A DNA stretch of 64,000 nt from Heloderma charlesbogerti. Its lineage: Eukaryota > Chordata > Lepidosauria > Squamata > Helodermatidae. The stretch spans positions 245,837 to 309,836 of the forward strand of contig JANEZZ010001861.1 in assembly GCA_026122225.1 (NCBI GenBank). The letters run 5' to 3'. A program made the translations under genes and the position numbers. The notes beneath the pieces were generated by a model. It saw nothing but the letters and a program-made list of their open reading frames with translations. It was not told where the DNA came from and searched no databases. This document shows, in pieces, positions 42,456 to 53,478 of this stretch (the first letter of the stretch is position 1; each line of letters begins with the position of its first letter).

Positions 42456-43547
42456 TACCCCACTTTCGTACAGCAGTCCACTGTCCCTGGAAAGATACAG
42501 CATTAGGATTTAAGCAGAGAACCAGTCCCCCCCGCCCCGCCCTGCGGACTCTTGCAACATCCTTAGCTGCCCATCTGCCTTCCCAACCATGCTGCCTTCT
42601 CCAGCAAGAAATTGCAGGAAGAATACAAAACGAGTTGGTGATGGTTTGGAAGAATGAGGAGCCCCAGAGCAGATTTTAAAAGGAATCCTCAAGCAATTTA
42701 ACTTGTGTCCAGAAGTCAGATCAGTAATTAGATTCCAGTGTGAAACTGCTGTGATGAGTCTGCAGACACCCTGGGAATAAATCTATTTAACTCCCCTCAG
42801 CACATCATTTATCAGACCCTGATAAGAGTCAGGCAAGGAGGCCTCCAACCAACCCAACAAACATGGCCTCTCAATCCATTCCTTTCAGTGTCCATGCACT
42901 GCTGTGGGATCGGACGGGTGTGTTGCTCTTAATTAGCATCTTCGTGTGATTTGCAATGAAGCATCAGAAAGAAAATCTCCAGCATTTAAATTCATTAGCA
43001 GTACATGAAAGACTTCCTTGGAGTGGTGAGATAATTTCCAAACAGCTTCAGAGATATGGACTACTCTTCCTGAGCAGCTGTGGGGAGTGATTTATTTGGA
43101 GAGTGATCTTGTCTACAAGTGCACTGAAAGAAAAAGAGAGAATGTAGTCCTGAGAGCAGAATTTAGCCTCCAAGAATCTTGGCCTTCCTTTTTTTAAACA
43201 AGCAAGCAAACAAGCAAAAAAAGTTTCTAGCCCTCATGGCTGAGAAGATTTGCTTCCAAGCATGTAGGCAAAGTCTGTAATCTTTATGCAGGCCCAACAG
43301 ATGGCACAAATGAGAGCATCTCAAATCTGCCACATCCATATGATTGTTGGGATGATGTGGGGGATAATGAGATTGCTTTCACTCTCATTGAATTTTGCAT
43401 GAAGTGAAATTTGTGTGGTGATGCTGGAAACACACACACATACACACACCTTCCCCACCACCATCCCTACAAAAAACCTCTGTGATGGGGAACTTTAAAC
43501 CAATGTTTCCTGGTGGTTCTGCATGGACTTACGGCCCAATGGGAGTC
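42456..43547. other. Mostly unique sequence, with possible conserved non-coding stretch
   Basis: The 42,690-43,020 segment (for example TAATTAGCATCTTCGTGTGA and AATTCATTAGCAGTACATGA) looks unique. A short CA tract is at about 43,429-43,449. No coding feature. Confidence 0.25.
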
Positions 43548-43866
43548 TACCCAGAGTAGAGCCTTTAGTGTAGTGGCCCCCTTCCTGTGGAATTCCCTGC
43601 CTCTGGAGGTCAGGCAGGGATCAATGTTGTGTTGTTTTTGGCACCTGGTGAAGACATCCTTATTTCAATAAGCCTTCTTTGGTTGAACAACCTCTGCTTT
43701 TATTGGTATTCTGTTTTTACATACTGTTAATATGTTGTCTAATTCTGTATATGTTTTAATATGATGTTTTATTCTTTTTATCATTTATTGTTCACCCCTC
43801 TGGAATCTGTTTAGATGTGGAACAGTATATACATATAATAAATAAATAAATAAATAAATAAATAAA
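43548..43866 (+). repeat. L2-like LINE 3' end (second subfamily)
   Basis: CCTTTAGTGTAGTGGCCCCC, GTGGAATTCCCTGCCTCTGG and an (AAAT)n tail. It matches 19,772-20,070. The tail has expanded to about seven AAAT units. Confidence 0.87.
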
Positions 43867-43944
43867 TGCTGCAGCCCAGCATGGCAATAGACTCCGAATG
43901 TCTCAAATTCCTTCCCTGACCATTCTAGGCAGCAAGCAAGAAAG

Positions 43945-44287
43945 TTGGGATAAGGGGGAAAATTGTTCCCTTCACATTTTAATGTGAACTTGCTTCATTT
44001 TGCAATTGCGATCCACTATGCGATCCAGCATTCAGTTATCTGTCAAAATGTGCACTTTTCAAAATGTTTCAGTAAAGTTCTCCAATCCCCCCTGTCAAGC
44101 CATGCAAGAACATTCAGACGGGCATCCTTTGTGCAAAGTTCTACCCAATGTACTACCCGATCAGCAGTTCTCTTTGGCTTCCTCGTCTACATCAGAGGAA
44201 ACCTTTATGGTCACCCTCAGCATACAACTGGGTGCATGTGCAATAGCCCTAGTAGTGTTCTCACTTCACATCCAGACTAGCCAAGTT
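43945..44287. repeat. Fold-back-type repeat fragment, otherwise unassigned
   Basis: AATGTGAACTTGCTTCATTT and CATTCAGTTATCTGTCAAAA resemble 6355-6540. The remainder is unassigned. Confidence 0.35.
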
Positions 44288-44759
44288 TAGGGTTGTCTGT
44301 CTTGGGGAAATCTGGCCCTTTGGGGGCCCATCAGGTCCCTATGGTGCCCCCAACGCAGCTCACACTTGTGAGCCAAGCTGCAGGTCAGTTCTTCAAACTC
44401 AGGAACTTTATTGGTTGGTGTGGTTTTTTTTAATGTGGCTGTAAATATTTGGAGAAATCATGTTTTGTGCAAAATTGTGGCCATAAATTGTGAAATTTGG
44501 GTGAAATTGCGAGTGCAAATAGTCTAATTGGACCATTTCCGCCCATAATTTTGCACAAATTGCACTATTTATGGCTGCAATTTTGCACACATCGCAACTT
44601 CTGCGAATTAAAAAAAAGCCCCCAAATCCAAGAAGCTGGCCCAACTCATCATGAGCTGAGTCAAGCCAGCTGACAGTTCAGCGAGTCAGAGTCCAGGGGG
44701 CTTAACCAGTGAAAAGTCTCCCATCTCCACCCACCCAACAGATTCCTCCAACTTCCCTA
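44288..44759. mobile_element. hAT-like fold-back element, 6/8 TSD
   Basis: The ends are TAGGGTTGTCTGTCTTGGGG and CTCCAACTTCCCTA. Flanks are GCCAAGTT and GCCACATT. The centre (about 44,430-44,625) is an inverted repeat with GTGCAAAATTGTGGCCATAA on one arm and GGCTGCAATTTTGCACACAT on the other. It is non-coding. Confidence 0.75.
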
Positions 44760-44767
44760 GCCACATT

Positions 44768-45454
44768 TCTTACCAGCTGCTCTGTGGCTGTTGTCAACTT
44801 TCTGTGGAATTCCAGCATGTTTCCATTTGCAATTATATGATTCTCCTAACCCCCTGCTCACTAATGATGCTGGATTCCAATGTGCACCTCTCTTACTGAT
44901 GTGGGGGTGGTTCCATTTTTCCCTAAACCTCTGGATTGAACCGGGAAGGGTTTCCGACACATTGTGATGTCCTGGTGATGGTTACAAACCACAAAACCTA
45001 TGAACCTATTCCCCTAAACAAATTTATATGTTCTCCAAATGGCTTTTGTGAGATGAGTAGCATGAGAGCACGAGAAAGTAAGAGGAGAGGAGAGAGAGAG
45101 AGGAGGAGGAAACGCAGAATGGAGCTGGCATGCTCTAAATACTATTCTTGACTGAAGAGGCATTTTGCCATTTCCTGGCTTTGCAATTGGGACGCCCAGC
45201 CAGAGAGATTATTACATCAGGCGACCTGTGACCTCTCATTATGCCAGCGATTCAAAATGTGAATTCTCTCATTTGTGCTCAATGCTGTCCTGTTTGAAAA
45301 TCTGAATCAGATTGGCTCAGGAATTCTTTCCTTTAATGCTCAACTGATGTTGCTCTTCATTCTTTGGGTGGCGGCACAGTGCAGGTGGGAGGGAATTGTT
45401 ATTGCTATTCCTTATTTTGGCACAACAACAGCAGATATAAACTGGATCATAAAA
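44768..45454. other. Mostly unique sequence
   Basis: A GA-rich tract is at about 45,085-45,115. The 45,160-45,330 part looks unique. No gene identified. Confidence 0.3.
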
Positions 45455-45605
45455 CCAAAGCAGTTTATCTTCTCCTGTTCTGCATGTGCAGAAGTCATTC
45501 CTTGTGAAATCTGGTGCAGACCCTGGATTTCTCCAGTGGTAATTAAAAGGGGTGGGATCCTCCTAACTTCTGGCCTTCATGGATCTGGAGTGTCAAAATT
45601 AGGGA
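45455..45605 (+). repeat. Direct repeat, copy 1
   Basis: About 150 bp homologous to 46,055-46,206 (shared TCCTTGTGAAATCTGGTGCA-type core and CTGGAGTGTCAA near the end). Confidence 0.85.
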
Positions 45606-45612
45606 AGTGTGA

Positions 45613-46045
45613 TAGGGATGTGGGAATCGGCAAAACTCAAGCTCACTGAAGTTCTCCAAATTCCATCTCGAAGCTCATTCTGATTTGGGTCTGTATCAAT
45701 TGTGAGTCTTTTCTTTTCACATGGACATTAGCACATATTTTCATGCACAGTTTTTCCAAATATATGCATCCATTGTGTGCATCTTTGAAATGTATGTGTT
45801 CTTCTCCCATTGATTAATGGTATTTGTGCACATTTTCCAAAAAATACATTTTTTCATGCACATTTCTCAAATGTGTACGCATGCTGTTGAAAGCATATTT
45901 TGGGTTCCACAAATCAAATTATAAGCTTGGAAATGTATGGCTTTTGGCCAGAGATTATATCTGAGTCCATATTCAGTATGAAAGGTGCAAACTGGGCAAA
46001 ATCCTGATCAAAAATGAACTGAAATGAATTTCTCATACATCTCTA
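45613..46045. mobile_element. hAT-like element, group C, between direct repeats
   Basis: It begins TAGGGATGTGGGAATCGGCA and ends AATTTCTCATACATCTCTA. The 8-bp flanks (AAGTGTGA, CCTAAAAA) do not match. Instead about 150 bp of host sequence are duplicated on the two sides. Confidence 0.75.
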
Positions 46046-46054
46046 CCTAAAAAA

Positions 46055-46206
46055 ACTAAGGCAGGTTATCTCCTGCTGTTTAGCTGCCTGTGCAGAATTC
46101 ACTCCTTGTGAAATCTGGTGTGGAATCTGGATTTCTCCAATAGTAAGTAGAAAGGGGGAAAGAAAATCCTCCAAGTTTCTAGCCTTCATGATTCTGGAGT
46201 GTCAAC
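46055..46206 (+). repeat. Direct repeat, copy 2
   Basis: Second copy of the host segment at 45,455-45,605. It shares CTCCTTGTGAAATCTGGTGT and GATTCTGGAGTGTCAACATT with differences and small indels. Confidence 0.85.
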
Positions 46207-46214
46207 ATTTATCT

Positions 46215-46340
46215 CCTTCCCCAACATGGTGGCCTCCATATGTTGTGGATGGCATTTCCCAACGTACACAATCATGGGACATACTGGATGGGGAATTGTA
46301 ATCCAGATCATCTAAAGGGCACCAAGTTGGGGAAGGCTGG
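46215..46340. repeat. Short palindromic MITE-like repeat
   Basis: The ends CCTTCCCCAACATGGTG and CACCAAGTTGGGGAAGG are near-complementary, and the interior has ATGGGGAATTGTAATCCAGA. Similar in type to 51,952-52,090. Confidence 0.7.
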
Positions 46341-46599
46341 TTCATAGGAGGAACAGGGAGGCTCAGTTGGTGTAGTACCATTTTACGGCCTCCAAGGGTC
46401 ACTAAAGCATCCCCCTTTCACAGCTGTCAAGAGGGAGGAAATTACTCACCTGCCCTTAGTACCATGTAATGTCTGATACCTAGCCAAGGTGGACAGGGAG
46501 GTATTTGTGGCATCTGACCTTGCATGGCTGACTTTTTAAACTGATGCAAGGGAACTGTGAGCCAGAATGGGACCATGGCCTGGGGGAGCAGGGCCTAAC

Positions 46600-46960
46600 T
46601 AGGGATCTACGGATTTTATAAAATCCATTCCACCTACATTTTGTGGGTTTTCAGGTGCCTTTCGTTCCAGTGGCCACCCATTGATGGAATCGGATTTCCC
46701 CCAATTTGTGGGAATTTGTGCAAATTTGTGTTTGCAAAAAAGGGGAAATCCCCCCCCACCATGTGTAATTTTGCCCCAACACGCACATTGGCATGCTTAA
46801 GCTTATGGGGTAAATGGACATGTTCAGCTGCCTTTTAAAATTTTATTTTACGTGTTTCTCTATGACTCGATTTGTGCAAAGTTACGGAAAGTAATTTGCG
46901 GGTTGGAAGCACAGAAACCCAAACTTATTTGATTCCACTGCAGATTTCTCAAAAATCGCT
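46600..46960. mobile_element. hAT-like element, group D
   Basis: It begins TAGGGATCTACGGATTTTAT, then TTTGTGGGTTTTCAGGTGCC, as in 26,682-27,104. The right terminus is eroded. Flanks GGCCTAAC and GGCCTTAA agree apart from one indel. Confidence 0.62.
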
Positions 46961-46984
46961 GGCCTTAATTCTTTGGCGTGGTCC

Positions 46985-47600
46985 TGCTATGAATCAGGGG
47001 ATTCCTATGGCAAGAGCAGTGCAAATTATGCCTGTCCTATCAGCAGATACATGAATAGCATAGCAGGCAGCTCTTCTTGGACATCGAAATTCAGCACACA
47101 GGAACAGGCACAGGAGCATTCCCTGGCCCTCAGGCCAGGAGAATTGACTCCCTACTTTGTGGTATCGAGCAGCAATTGATCAGCTGTCTCTGGCCATATG
47201 AATGATAATACAGTCGATGCTAATGGCGGTGTCCGTGCTGCTCATGCTGCGCGTCTTTGAGTTCACGTGAGGCATTCACAATGGAAACAAGCTGGAAGGT
47301 CGTATCTTCCTCAGGGCCTGTACAGCCCCTTGATGTAAATTAGATTGAGGAGGTGGGATCCTGCCAGATTACCCCATGGCTCTGGGCTGATCCTGGACAC
47401 AGCTCTGCTACTGGATTCCAAAGTGCCACCTGTGGCCAGGAATCTAGATGTTCTCCTCATCCAAAGTTCTCCCTGCATTGACCTGGCCCTGTTTCTGAAA
47501 TGGGAGGCTGATGAGTTCAGCATCCTCCATTGTTCTGTTGTATGTTTGTGACCATACTACCAAGGGCCGTTGATTTCCTTCAGTTTTGTTTTCCTTTTGT
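46985..47600. other. Unassigned intergenic sequence
   Basis: No gene or repeat family identified. Confidence 0.35.
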
Positions 47601-47616
47601 CCATTTTTGTCTTCTC

Positions 47617-48053
47617 TAGAAGTGTACGAGAAATTCATTTCAATTCGTTTGTTATCAGGATTTACCCAGCTCACACCTCCCAGACCAAATGCGGACTCAG
47701 ACGCAATCTGCGATTGAAGTCCGTATTTTTCTGAGCTTGCAATGTAATTCACAGACCAAAGAAAATGCATTCAACAGTATGTGCACATTTGAAAAATATG
47801 CATGAAAATATGTGTACTTTTGAAAAATGCACACAAACACACTTTCATCAATGGTAGAAGAATGCGTACATTTTAAGGATGCACACAATTGAAGGGTACA
47901 TTTGGAAAAATAATCACAAAAATATGCACGAATTTTCATGTGAAAAGGTAAAAACAACGCTCACAATATGATCTGGACTCGAGTTGGAATGAGCTTCGAG
48001 ATGGAATTCGGACGCCATCCGTGAGCTCGGGTTTTTCTGATTCTCACATCCCA
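47617..48053. mobile_element. hAT-like element, group C (reverse), weak TSD
   Basis: It begins TAGAAGTGTACGAGAAATTC and ends GATTCTCACATCCCA. Flanks GTCTTCTC and GTCCCTAG match poorly. The interior follows 35,668-36,074. Confidence 0.7.
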
Positions 48054-48083
48054 GTCCCTAGCTTGGATTACTGTAGAGCAGTC

Positions 48084-48336
48084 AGGTGCAGAACTTGTAT
48101 CCCTCCAAATGTGGTTGGACTACAGCTCCCATTATCCCTCACTATGGGTCAGAAATTAGCCACCTAGGACCCCCAAAAGCTGTAGAAGTTCCCCGTTAGT
48201 TTCCAAGCCTAATTCAAAAGTGGTAGTTCTAATCTTTGGCCCTGGGTCATGTATATCAGAGATGAGGGAACTGTGACCTTCCAGATGTTTTTGGACCTAT
48301 AGTTCCCATCACCCCTGACAACTGGCACCCCTGCAT
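48084..48336. repeat. Two partial palindromic MITE-like repeats
   Basis: GGTTGGACTACAGCTCCCAT (about 48,112) and GACCTATAGTTCCCATCACC (about 48,294) are variants of the same short repeat, interrupted by unrelated sequence. Confidence 0.55.
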
Positions 48337-48411
48337 TATATCTATATGCGGTGAAATTGCATATGTGGCAAAGGAAGGCTGCTGGATATCAAACAACAAT
48401 GTTGCTCTTGG

Positions 48412-48562
48412 GAGGGGGCAGAGCCCAGTGAGAGAGTCCCTGCTTCACATGAAGAAGGCTGCATGTTCAATCCCCACCCTTTCCAGTTAGGTCTGGAAAA
48501 AACCCTGCCTGGAACTCCTGGAGGGCCATTGCTGCCAGTCCGTGTCAGCAATACTGGGCAAG
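48412..48562 (+). mobile_element. tRNA-derived SINE (second family), 5' eroded
   Basis: CATGTTCAATCCCCACCC marks a B box. TGGAACTCCTGGAGGGCCAT and GTCAGCAATACTGGGCAAGA match 38,941-39,127. Confidence 0.8.
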
Positions 48563-48601
48563 ATTAGGCATGGGCAAACTCACCTCATTCTGCCCTGCAT
48601 G

Positions 48602-50296
48602 CTGTTCACCAGAAAAAGAAAAGGCAGAAGTGCTCAATTCCTACTTTGGCTCAGTCTTCTCCCAGAAGAGGGTCTATGAGCCCCCTGGCAAAGGTGAAGT
48701 ACAGGCTGAAGGGGCAGGATTGCAGCTTGAGATCAACAGGCACATGGTCAAGGAACACCTGATTACTTAGAATGCGTTCAAATCTCCAGGGCCAGATGAA
48801 CTGCACCCGAGAGTAATAGAGGAGCTGGCAGAAGAACTCTCAGAACCGCTGTCTATTATCTTTGAGCAATCATGGAGGACGGGGAAGTGCCAGATGACTG
48901 GAGGAGGGCTAATGTTGTCCCTATCTTCAAAAAGGGTAAAAAGGAGGAACCTGGGAACTACAGACCAGTCAGTCTGACATCAATCCATGGGAAAATTTTG
49001 GAGATTATAAAGCAATCCATCTGGAAGCACCTTGAAAACAATGCCGTGATTACTCGAAGCCAACATGGATTTGTCCAGAACAAGTCCTGCCAGACAAATC
49101 TGATCTCATTTTTGGATCAGGTCACCTCCCTGGTGGACTGTGGGAATCATATACCTCGACTTCAGCAAAGCTTTCGACAAAGTGCCCCATGATATCCTGA
49201 TGAGCAAACTAGCTCAAAGTGGGATATATGAAACAATGATCCAGTGGATCCACAGTTGGCTACAGAATCGGACTCAAAGAGTGCTTCTCAATGGGATCTT
49301 CTCCAACTGGGGAGAGGTAACGAGTGGGGTACCGCAGGGCTCAGTCCTGGGCCCAGTGCTCTTCAACATTTTTATGAATGACTTGGAGGAGGAGGTGCAG
49401 GGGATGCTGATCATATTTGCAGCTGACACAAAATTGGGCTAATACTTTGGAAGACAGAAACAAAGTCCAAAGTGATCTGGATAGACTGGAGCACTGGGCA
49501 GAAAACAACAGACTGACATTTAATAGGGATAAATGCCAAGTTCTGCACCTAGGAAAAAGAAACTAAATGCATAGTTACAAGATGGGGGATACGTGGCTCA
49601 ACAAGACTACAAGCGAGAAGGATCTTGGAATTGTGGTAGATCACAAGCTGAATCTGAGCCAACAATGGGATGTGGCTGCAAAAAAGGCAACTGCTCTTTT
49701 GGGCTGCATTCATAGAAGCATAGCTTCACAATCCCGGGAAGTACTAGCTCCCCTCTACTCAGCACTGGTTAGGCCTCATCTGGAGTACTGTGTCCAGTTC
49801 TGGGCATGCACTTGAAGAAGGATGCAGACAAGCTGGAGAGGGTTCAGAGGAGGGCAACAAAGATGATCAGGGGACTGGAAACAAAGCCCTATGAGGAGAG
49901 ATGGAAAGAACTGGGCATGTTTAGCCTTGAGAAGACTGAGGGGAGATAGGGTAGCGCCCTTCAAGTACTTGAAAGGTTGTTCCAGAGAGGAAGGCCAGGA
50001 TCTCTTCTCGATCATCCCAGAGTGCAGGACACAGAATAATGGGCTCAAGTTCCAGGAAGCCAGATTCCGGCTGAACATCAGGAAAAACGTCCTGACTGTT
50101 AGAGCAATACAACAATGGAACCCATTCCCTGGGGAGGTGGTGGGCTCTTCCACACTGGAGACATTCAAGATGAGGCTGGACAGCCATCTGTCAGAGATGC
50201 TCTGACTTGGATTCCTGCATTGAGCAGGGGGTTGGAATCGATGGCCTTGTAGGCCCCTTCCAACCCTACTATGCTGTGATTCTATGATTCTCTGAC
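48602..50296 (+). pseudogene. CR1 LINE, decayed reverse transcriptase ORF and 3' UTR
   Basis: A 1.7-kb 3' portion of CR1. Successive frames encode the linker and fingers (KAEVLNSYFGSVFSQK at about 48,620; DWRRANVVPIFKKGKKEEPG at about 48,895; PVSLTSIHGKILE), then the palm motif GIIYLDFSKAFDKVPHDIL at about 49,140. GVPQGSVLGPVLFNIFMNDL follows at about 49,330. The catalytic box reads IFAADTKLG, with Ala in place of the first Asp of the FADD motif, which by itself would abolish activity. Thumb (LGIVVDHKLNLS) and C-terminal parts follow, to the CCTTCCAACCCTACTATGCT tail. There are stops at about 48,768, a frameshift near 49,140-49,190 and a stop at about 49,440. The endonuclease and first ORF are missing. 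Confidence 0.95.
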
Positions 50297-50570
50297 CCCC
50301 AGTGGCTGCCTGCCCATTTAAGCCTGTAATTTTGTGTAAATTGGCTCTTTACAGACAGCATTTGCACAAAATTGGCCTTTTGGTAAAAGGTTGGGCTGCC
50401 ATTTTTATGCAAAATGGCAGCTTGGGGAGGGATTGGGGACCCCTGTGCTTGCCCTACTCAATATATCAGGCAAGTGTAGGAATCTGCAGACTGGTGCCTG
50501 GGGGGGGTGGGGGGACTGGCAAAAAATTTCCAAGCGTTAAGCCCCAGTCGGACACATGCAACATCCCTCT
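50297..50570. repeat. Fold-back-type DNA element fragment
   Basis: An inverted pair GCTGCCATTTTTATGC / GCAAAATGGCAGC lies at 50,394-50,420, and the right end is GCAACATCCCT. The left end abuts or is cut by the CR1 tail. Confidence 0.5.
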
Positions 50571-51069
50571 GCTAGGTGGACCCATGGTCTGGCGCAGGAT
50601 AAGGCAGCTTTCGATGTTCCTCTCATGGAACGATGTGGTGATGGATTTCCAGGAGCATCTGTCCAGCCATTGTTGGGGACGGGGTGTCAGACTTCATGGA
50701 CTTCAGGTCAGATCCCACAAGGATCAGATGTATGGTAGCATAAAGCAGTGTCATCTCTCCACTCTCTCTTAGACATAGTCCCATTGAATCTGCCCGTCCT
50801 CCTCTGGTCTTCCACAACATGGCAATTCTTCAGCCTTTTTGCAGAAGCTGAACTCATCTCCCAGGTAAAAGAATGCTGGGGCCGTCCTTTGCAGGATATG
50901 CAATGCCACTGAGTGTCAGTAGTAACACACAGCCCCGCTGAAGACCTGATGGGTCTCAGTTGTGTTTTACTGTTGAGAAAAACCGGGTGGGGGTCCTCTA
51001 AGCTCTAGGCTGTGCTCTTACGGTGTCTGCCTCTGACTCGGTAGGATGACAACTCTGCCAAGGAAGGAT
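50571..51069. other. Unassigned intergenic sequence
   Basis: No gene or repeat family identified. Confidence 0.35.
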
Positions 51070-51077
51070 ACTCATCA

Positions 51078-51516
51078 CAGAGATGGGCAAACTCAGTTCA
51101 GCTCGCATCACGTGCCACTCGCTGGACCCTTGCCGGCCACCAGACCCTGTTTGCCACACATGGCAAGCTGCTGGCCACTTTGTGGGCACCTGGCAAGTGA
51201 TGCGTGGCATTCTGCTCCTCTGCCAAGTTGCCATTTTGTGGGAAATGGCAGCTTGTCCTTTCTGTAAAGAGACCTTGTGTACAAATGGCGGCCATAAATT
51301 TACGCAACCTTACAGGTGTGAATGGACTAAATACACCTGTAACGTCGCTTATTTACAGCAGCCATTTGTGTAAAAAAAAAAAACCTTTACGTCAAAGAAC
51401 GAGCTGCCAGTTCCCACAAAATGGTGGCTCAGCGAGGGAGTGAACAGGGTCGGGTGGCCCGAGGGGGTCCATCAAGCAGCACATGAGGCAGACCTGGGTA
51501 AGTTTGCTCATCCCTA
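51078..51516. mobile_element. Fold-back DNA element, hAT-like termini, TSD not seen
   Basis: It begins CAGAGATGGGCAAACTCAGT and ends GTAAGTTTGCTCATCCCTA, a terminal inverted repeat of about 15 bases. Inside are inverted copies of GCCATTTTGTGGGAAATGGC (about 51,229) and CCCACAAAATGGTGGC (about 51,414), and a hairpin around TTTACGCAACCTTACAGG / CCTGTAACGTCG. Flanking octamers do not match. Left ends of the same group appear at 13,693 and 48,565. Confidence 0.68.
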
Positions 51517-51560
51517 CCTGGACTTACAAAAAAAGCTTTGCATCTCTGACTATGTATCCA

Positions 51561-51676
51561 CAGCAGTGGTGGGGGATCTGGTGGCCCATCAGATGTTGTC
51601 AGACCACAGATCCCATCAGTATGGGCAGTGGTTAGGGTGATGGGAGTTGTCGTTGAGGTTCCCCACCCCTGTGCTG
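51561..51676. repeat. Short palindromic MITE-like repeat
   Basis: The ends are CAGCAGTGGTGGGGGATCTG and GGTTCCCCACCCCTGTGCTG, near-complementary. The interior is GGCAGTGGTTAGGGTGATGG. Confidence 0.75.
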
Positions 51677-51951
51677 AATGGGCATCTAGTCTGACCCCTG
51701 AAAGCAAGTGCCTCCTGCAGCAGACCCATCCAGCCCTTCCAAGATCAGCCCCAACCATTTACACCACATGCAATAAGCAAAAGCGAGTAGTCTGTGCAGC
51801 ACATATCTCCTGAACAAAGCCATGCGCAACACTTAAGACGCTGCCTTCCTGGGTTCATTGTGTATCTAGCAGGACTCTTTCTACTCCGCTTGGTTCTTCA
51901 TCAACCATACCTCCTGAGATCCTGGTCCAGTGGCTGACATCTCTGGTTAGA

Positions 51952-52090
51952 GCAGCCTTTCCCATCCTGATGCCCTCCGGATGTTTTGACCTACAACTTC
52001 CAGAATTCCTGACCATTGGCCATGCTTGCTGGGGCAGATGGGAGTTGAAGTCCAAAACATCTGGTGAGAACCAGGTTGGGAAAGGTTGGG
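51952..52090. repeat. Short palindromic MITE-like repeat
   Basis: The ends are CAGCCTTTCCCATCCTGATG and CAGGTTGGGAAAGGTTGG. The arms include GGATGTTTTGACCTACAACT and AGTTGAAGTCCAAAACATCT. A common squamate repeat type by appearance. Confidence 0.8.
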
Positions 52091-52133
52091 AAATACAGGA
52101 GGTTGGGAAATACAGGTTGGGAAATACAGGATC
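52084..52133 (+). repeat. 15-bp tandem repeat
   Basis: About three copies of GGTTGGGAAATACAG, starting from the end of the preceding repeat. Confidence 0.9.
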
Positions 52134-52293
52134 TTGAGGAGGTGAGCTCAAGAAAAAAAAACTGTCTGAAAGAGGCTACCTGTGGAGGTAAACAGCCCTT
52201 GGAGAAGGTAGACCATTGCCCTGATTTGGTATATGGCAGTTCCTTGTGTCTTATAAATGTAGCTCCTTCGCATTATGAATGTTTACTTGGGAG

Positions 52294-53300
52294 TAGGGAT
52301 GTCAGAGAAATTCGCTGCGGATTCAAATGAGGCTGGATTCTTTGGAAATCCAGCCTCAGGAATCCGCAGGGGATAGGGACCACTTACCTTGGCTCCAGGA
52401 GGACTGGAGGCAGAATGGCACTCAGCTGCTTCTTCCCAGCCAGAGCCATTTGCCTCCTCCCATGCCGATTGCCGTGTCTTCTTCTTCTTTTTTTTTAATG
52501 GCGATCGGGAGGATGTGCCCATAGACTTATATGCAAAATAGAGTCATGAATCTTGCATATAGGTCTATGGACACAGTTGTTTTCCAGGCCAAATTCAAGG
52601 TGTTGGTTTTGACCTTTAAAACCCTATATGGTTCCGACCCAGCCTATCTTAAGGAGCGCCTCCAGCAGCACCAGACAGGATCAGCCTCGGATGGCCTTCT
52701 CTCTGTCCCATTAGCCAGGACAGCTAGACTGGTGGGGACGAGGGAGAGGGCCTTTTCAGTGGTGGCCCCCACTCTGTGGAACTCCCTCCCTAGGGAACTC
52801 CGCCATGCCCCCTCTTTAATGAGCTTCTGCTGTGCATTAAAAACGTGGTTGTTCAGGCAGGCATTTGGGGTGGGTTAGGGTATTTTAGAAAATGTTTTTA
52901 TTGTAGAATTTTATTGTTTTAAACTGTTTCATTATACGCTGTACATCGCCCAGAGTGGCTGGGTGACCAGCCAGATGGGCGATTAATACATTTAATAATA
53001 AATAAATAAAAAATAAACAAGAGTCATGATTCTATTTGCGACTAAGTCTATGGTCACATCCTCCCGATCGCCATTAAAAAAAAAAAAAGACACGGCAATC
53101 GGCAGGGACAGGGAGGAGGCGAATGGCTCTGGCTGGCAGGAGGGAAGGTAAGTGGTCCTCAAGCCAGTTTCCCCCCACCCCCCTGGAATCTGAGCGAAGC
53201 GGAGCCACTCTGGAGGATTCCGGGGGGGGGGGAGGAATGGATCACCTCCCCGCCATGGATTCCCCACCAGAACAGATGGTGGGGAATCCGTACACCCCTA
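52294..53300. mobile_element. hAT-like fold-back element, group B, exact 8-bp TSD, L2 inserted
   Basis: It begins TAGGGATGTCAGAGAAATTC and ends GGAATCCGTACACCCCTA. CTTGGGAG is duplicated exactly (52,286-52,293; 53,301-53,308). Just inside the left end is a fold-back (GGCTGGATTCTTTGGAAATC CAGCC). The two arms carry GCCCATAGACTTATATGC-type motifs. An L2 3' end splits the centre. Sister of 14,973-16,017. Confidence 0.88.
52575..53018 (+). pseudogene. L2-clade LINE 3' end with end-of-ORF remnant
   Basis: The frame 52,531-52,878 encodes the L2 C-terminal region: FQAKFKVLVLTFKTLYGSDP, then ARTARLVGTRERAFSVVAPT and LRHAPSLMSFCCALKTWLFR, with a normal stop after AFGVG. The 3' UTR and AATAAATAA tail follow. 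It is homologous to the 39,831-40,133 part of the minus-strand L2, but here the C-terminal frame is intact over about 100 codons. The catalytic reverse transcriptase domain is missing, so the copy is a dead, 5'-truncated insertion inside a group B fold-back element. Confidence 0.93.
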
Positions 53301-53478
53301 CTTGGGAGTGAGTTCTGTTGAACTGTGTGAGATTTACTTCAGAGTAAATTCGCACAGGATTGCTCCAGGACATTTCTTTCTGGCTTGTTGGGTCATAGAA
53401 TGGAGACATGGAGTTTAATACCCAACAATATCATACTCTTCAGCATTTTGCAAACAAAAATAGGAACCTGGTTATAAC

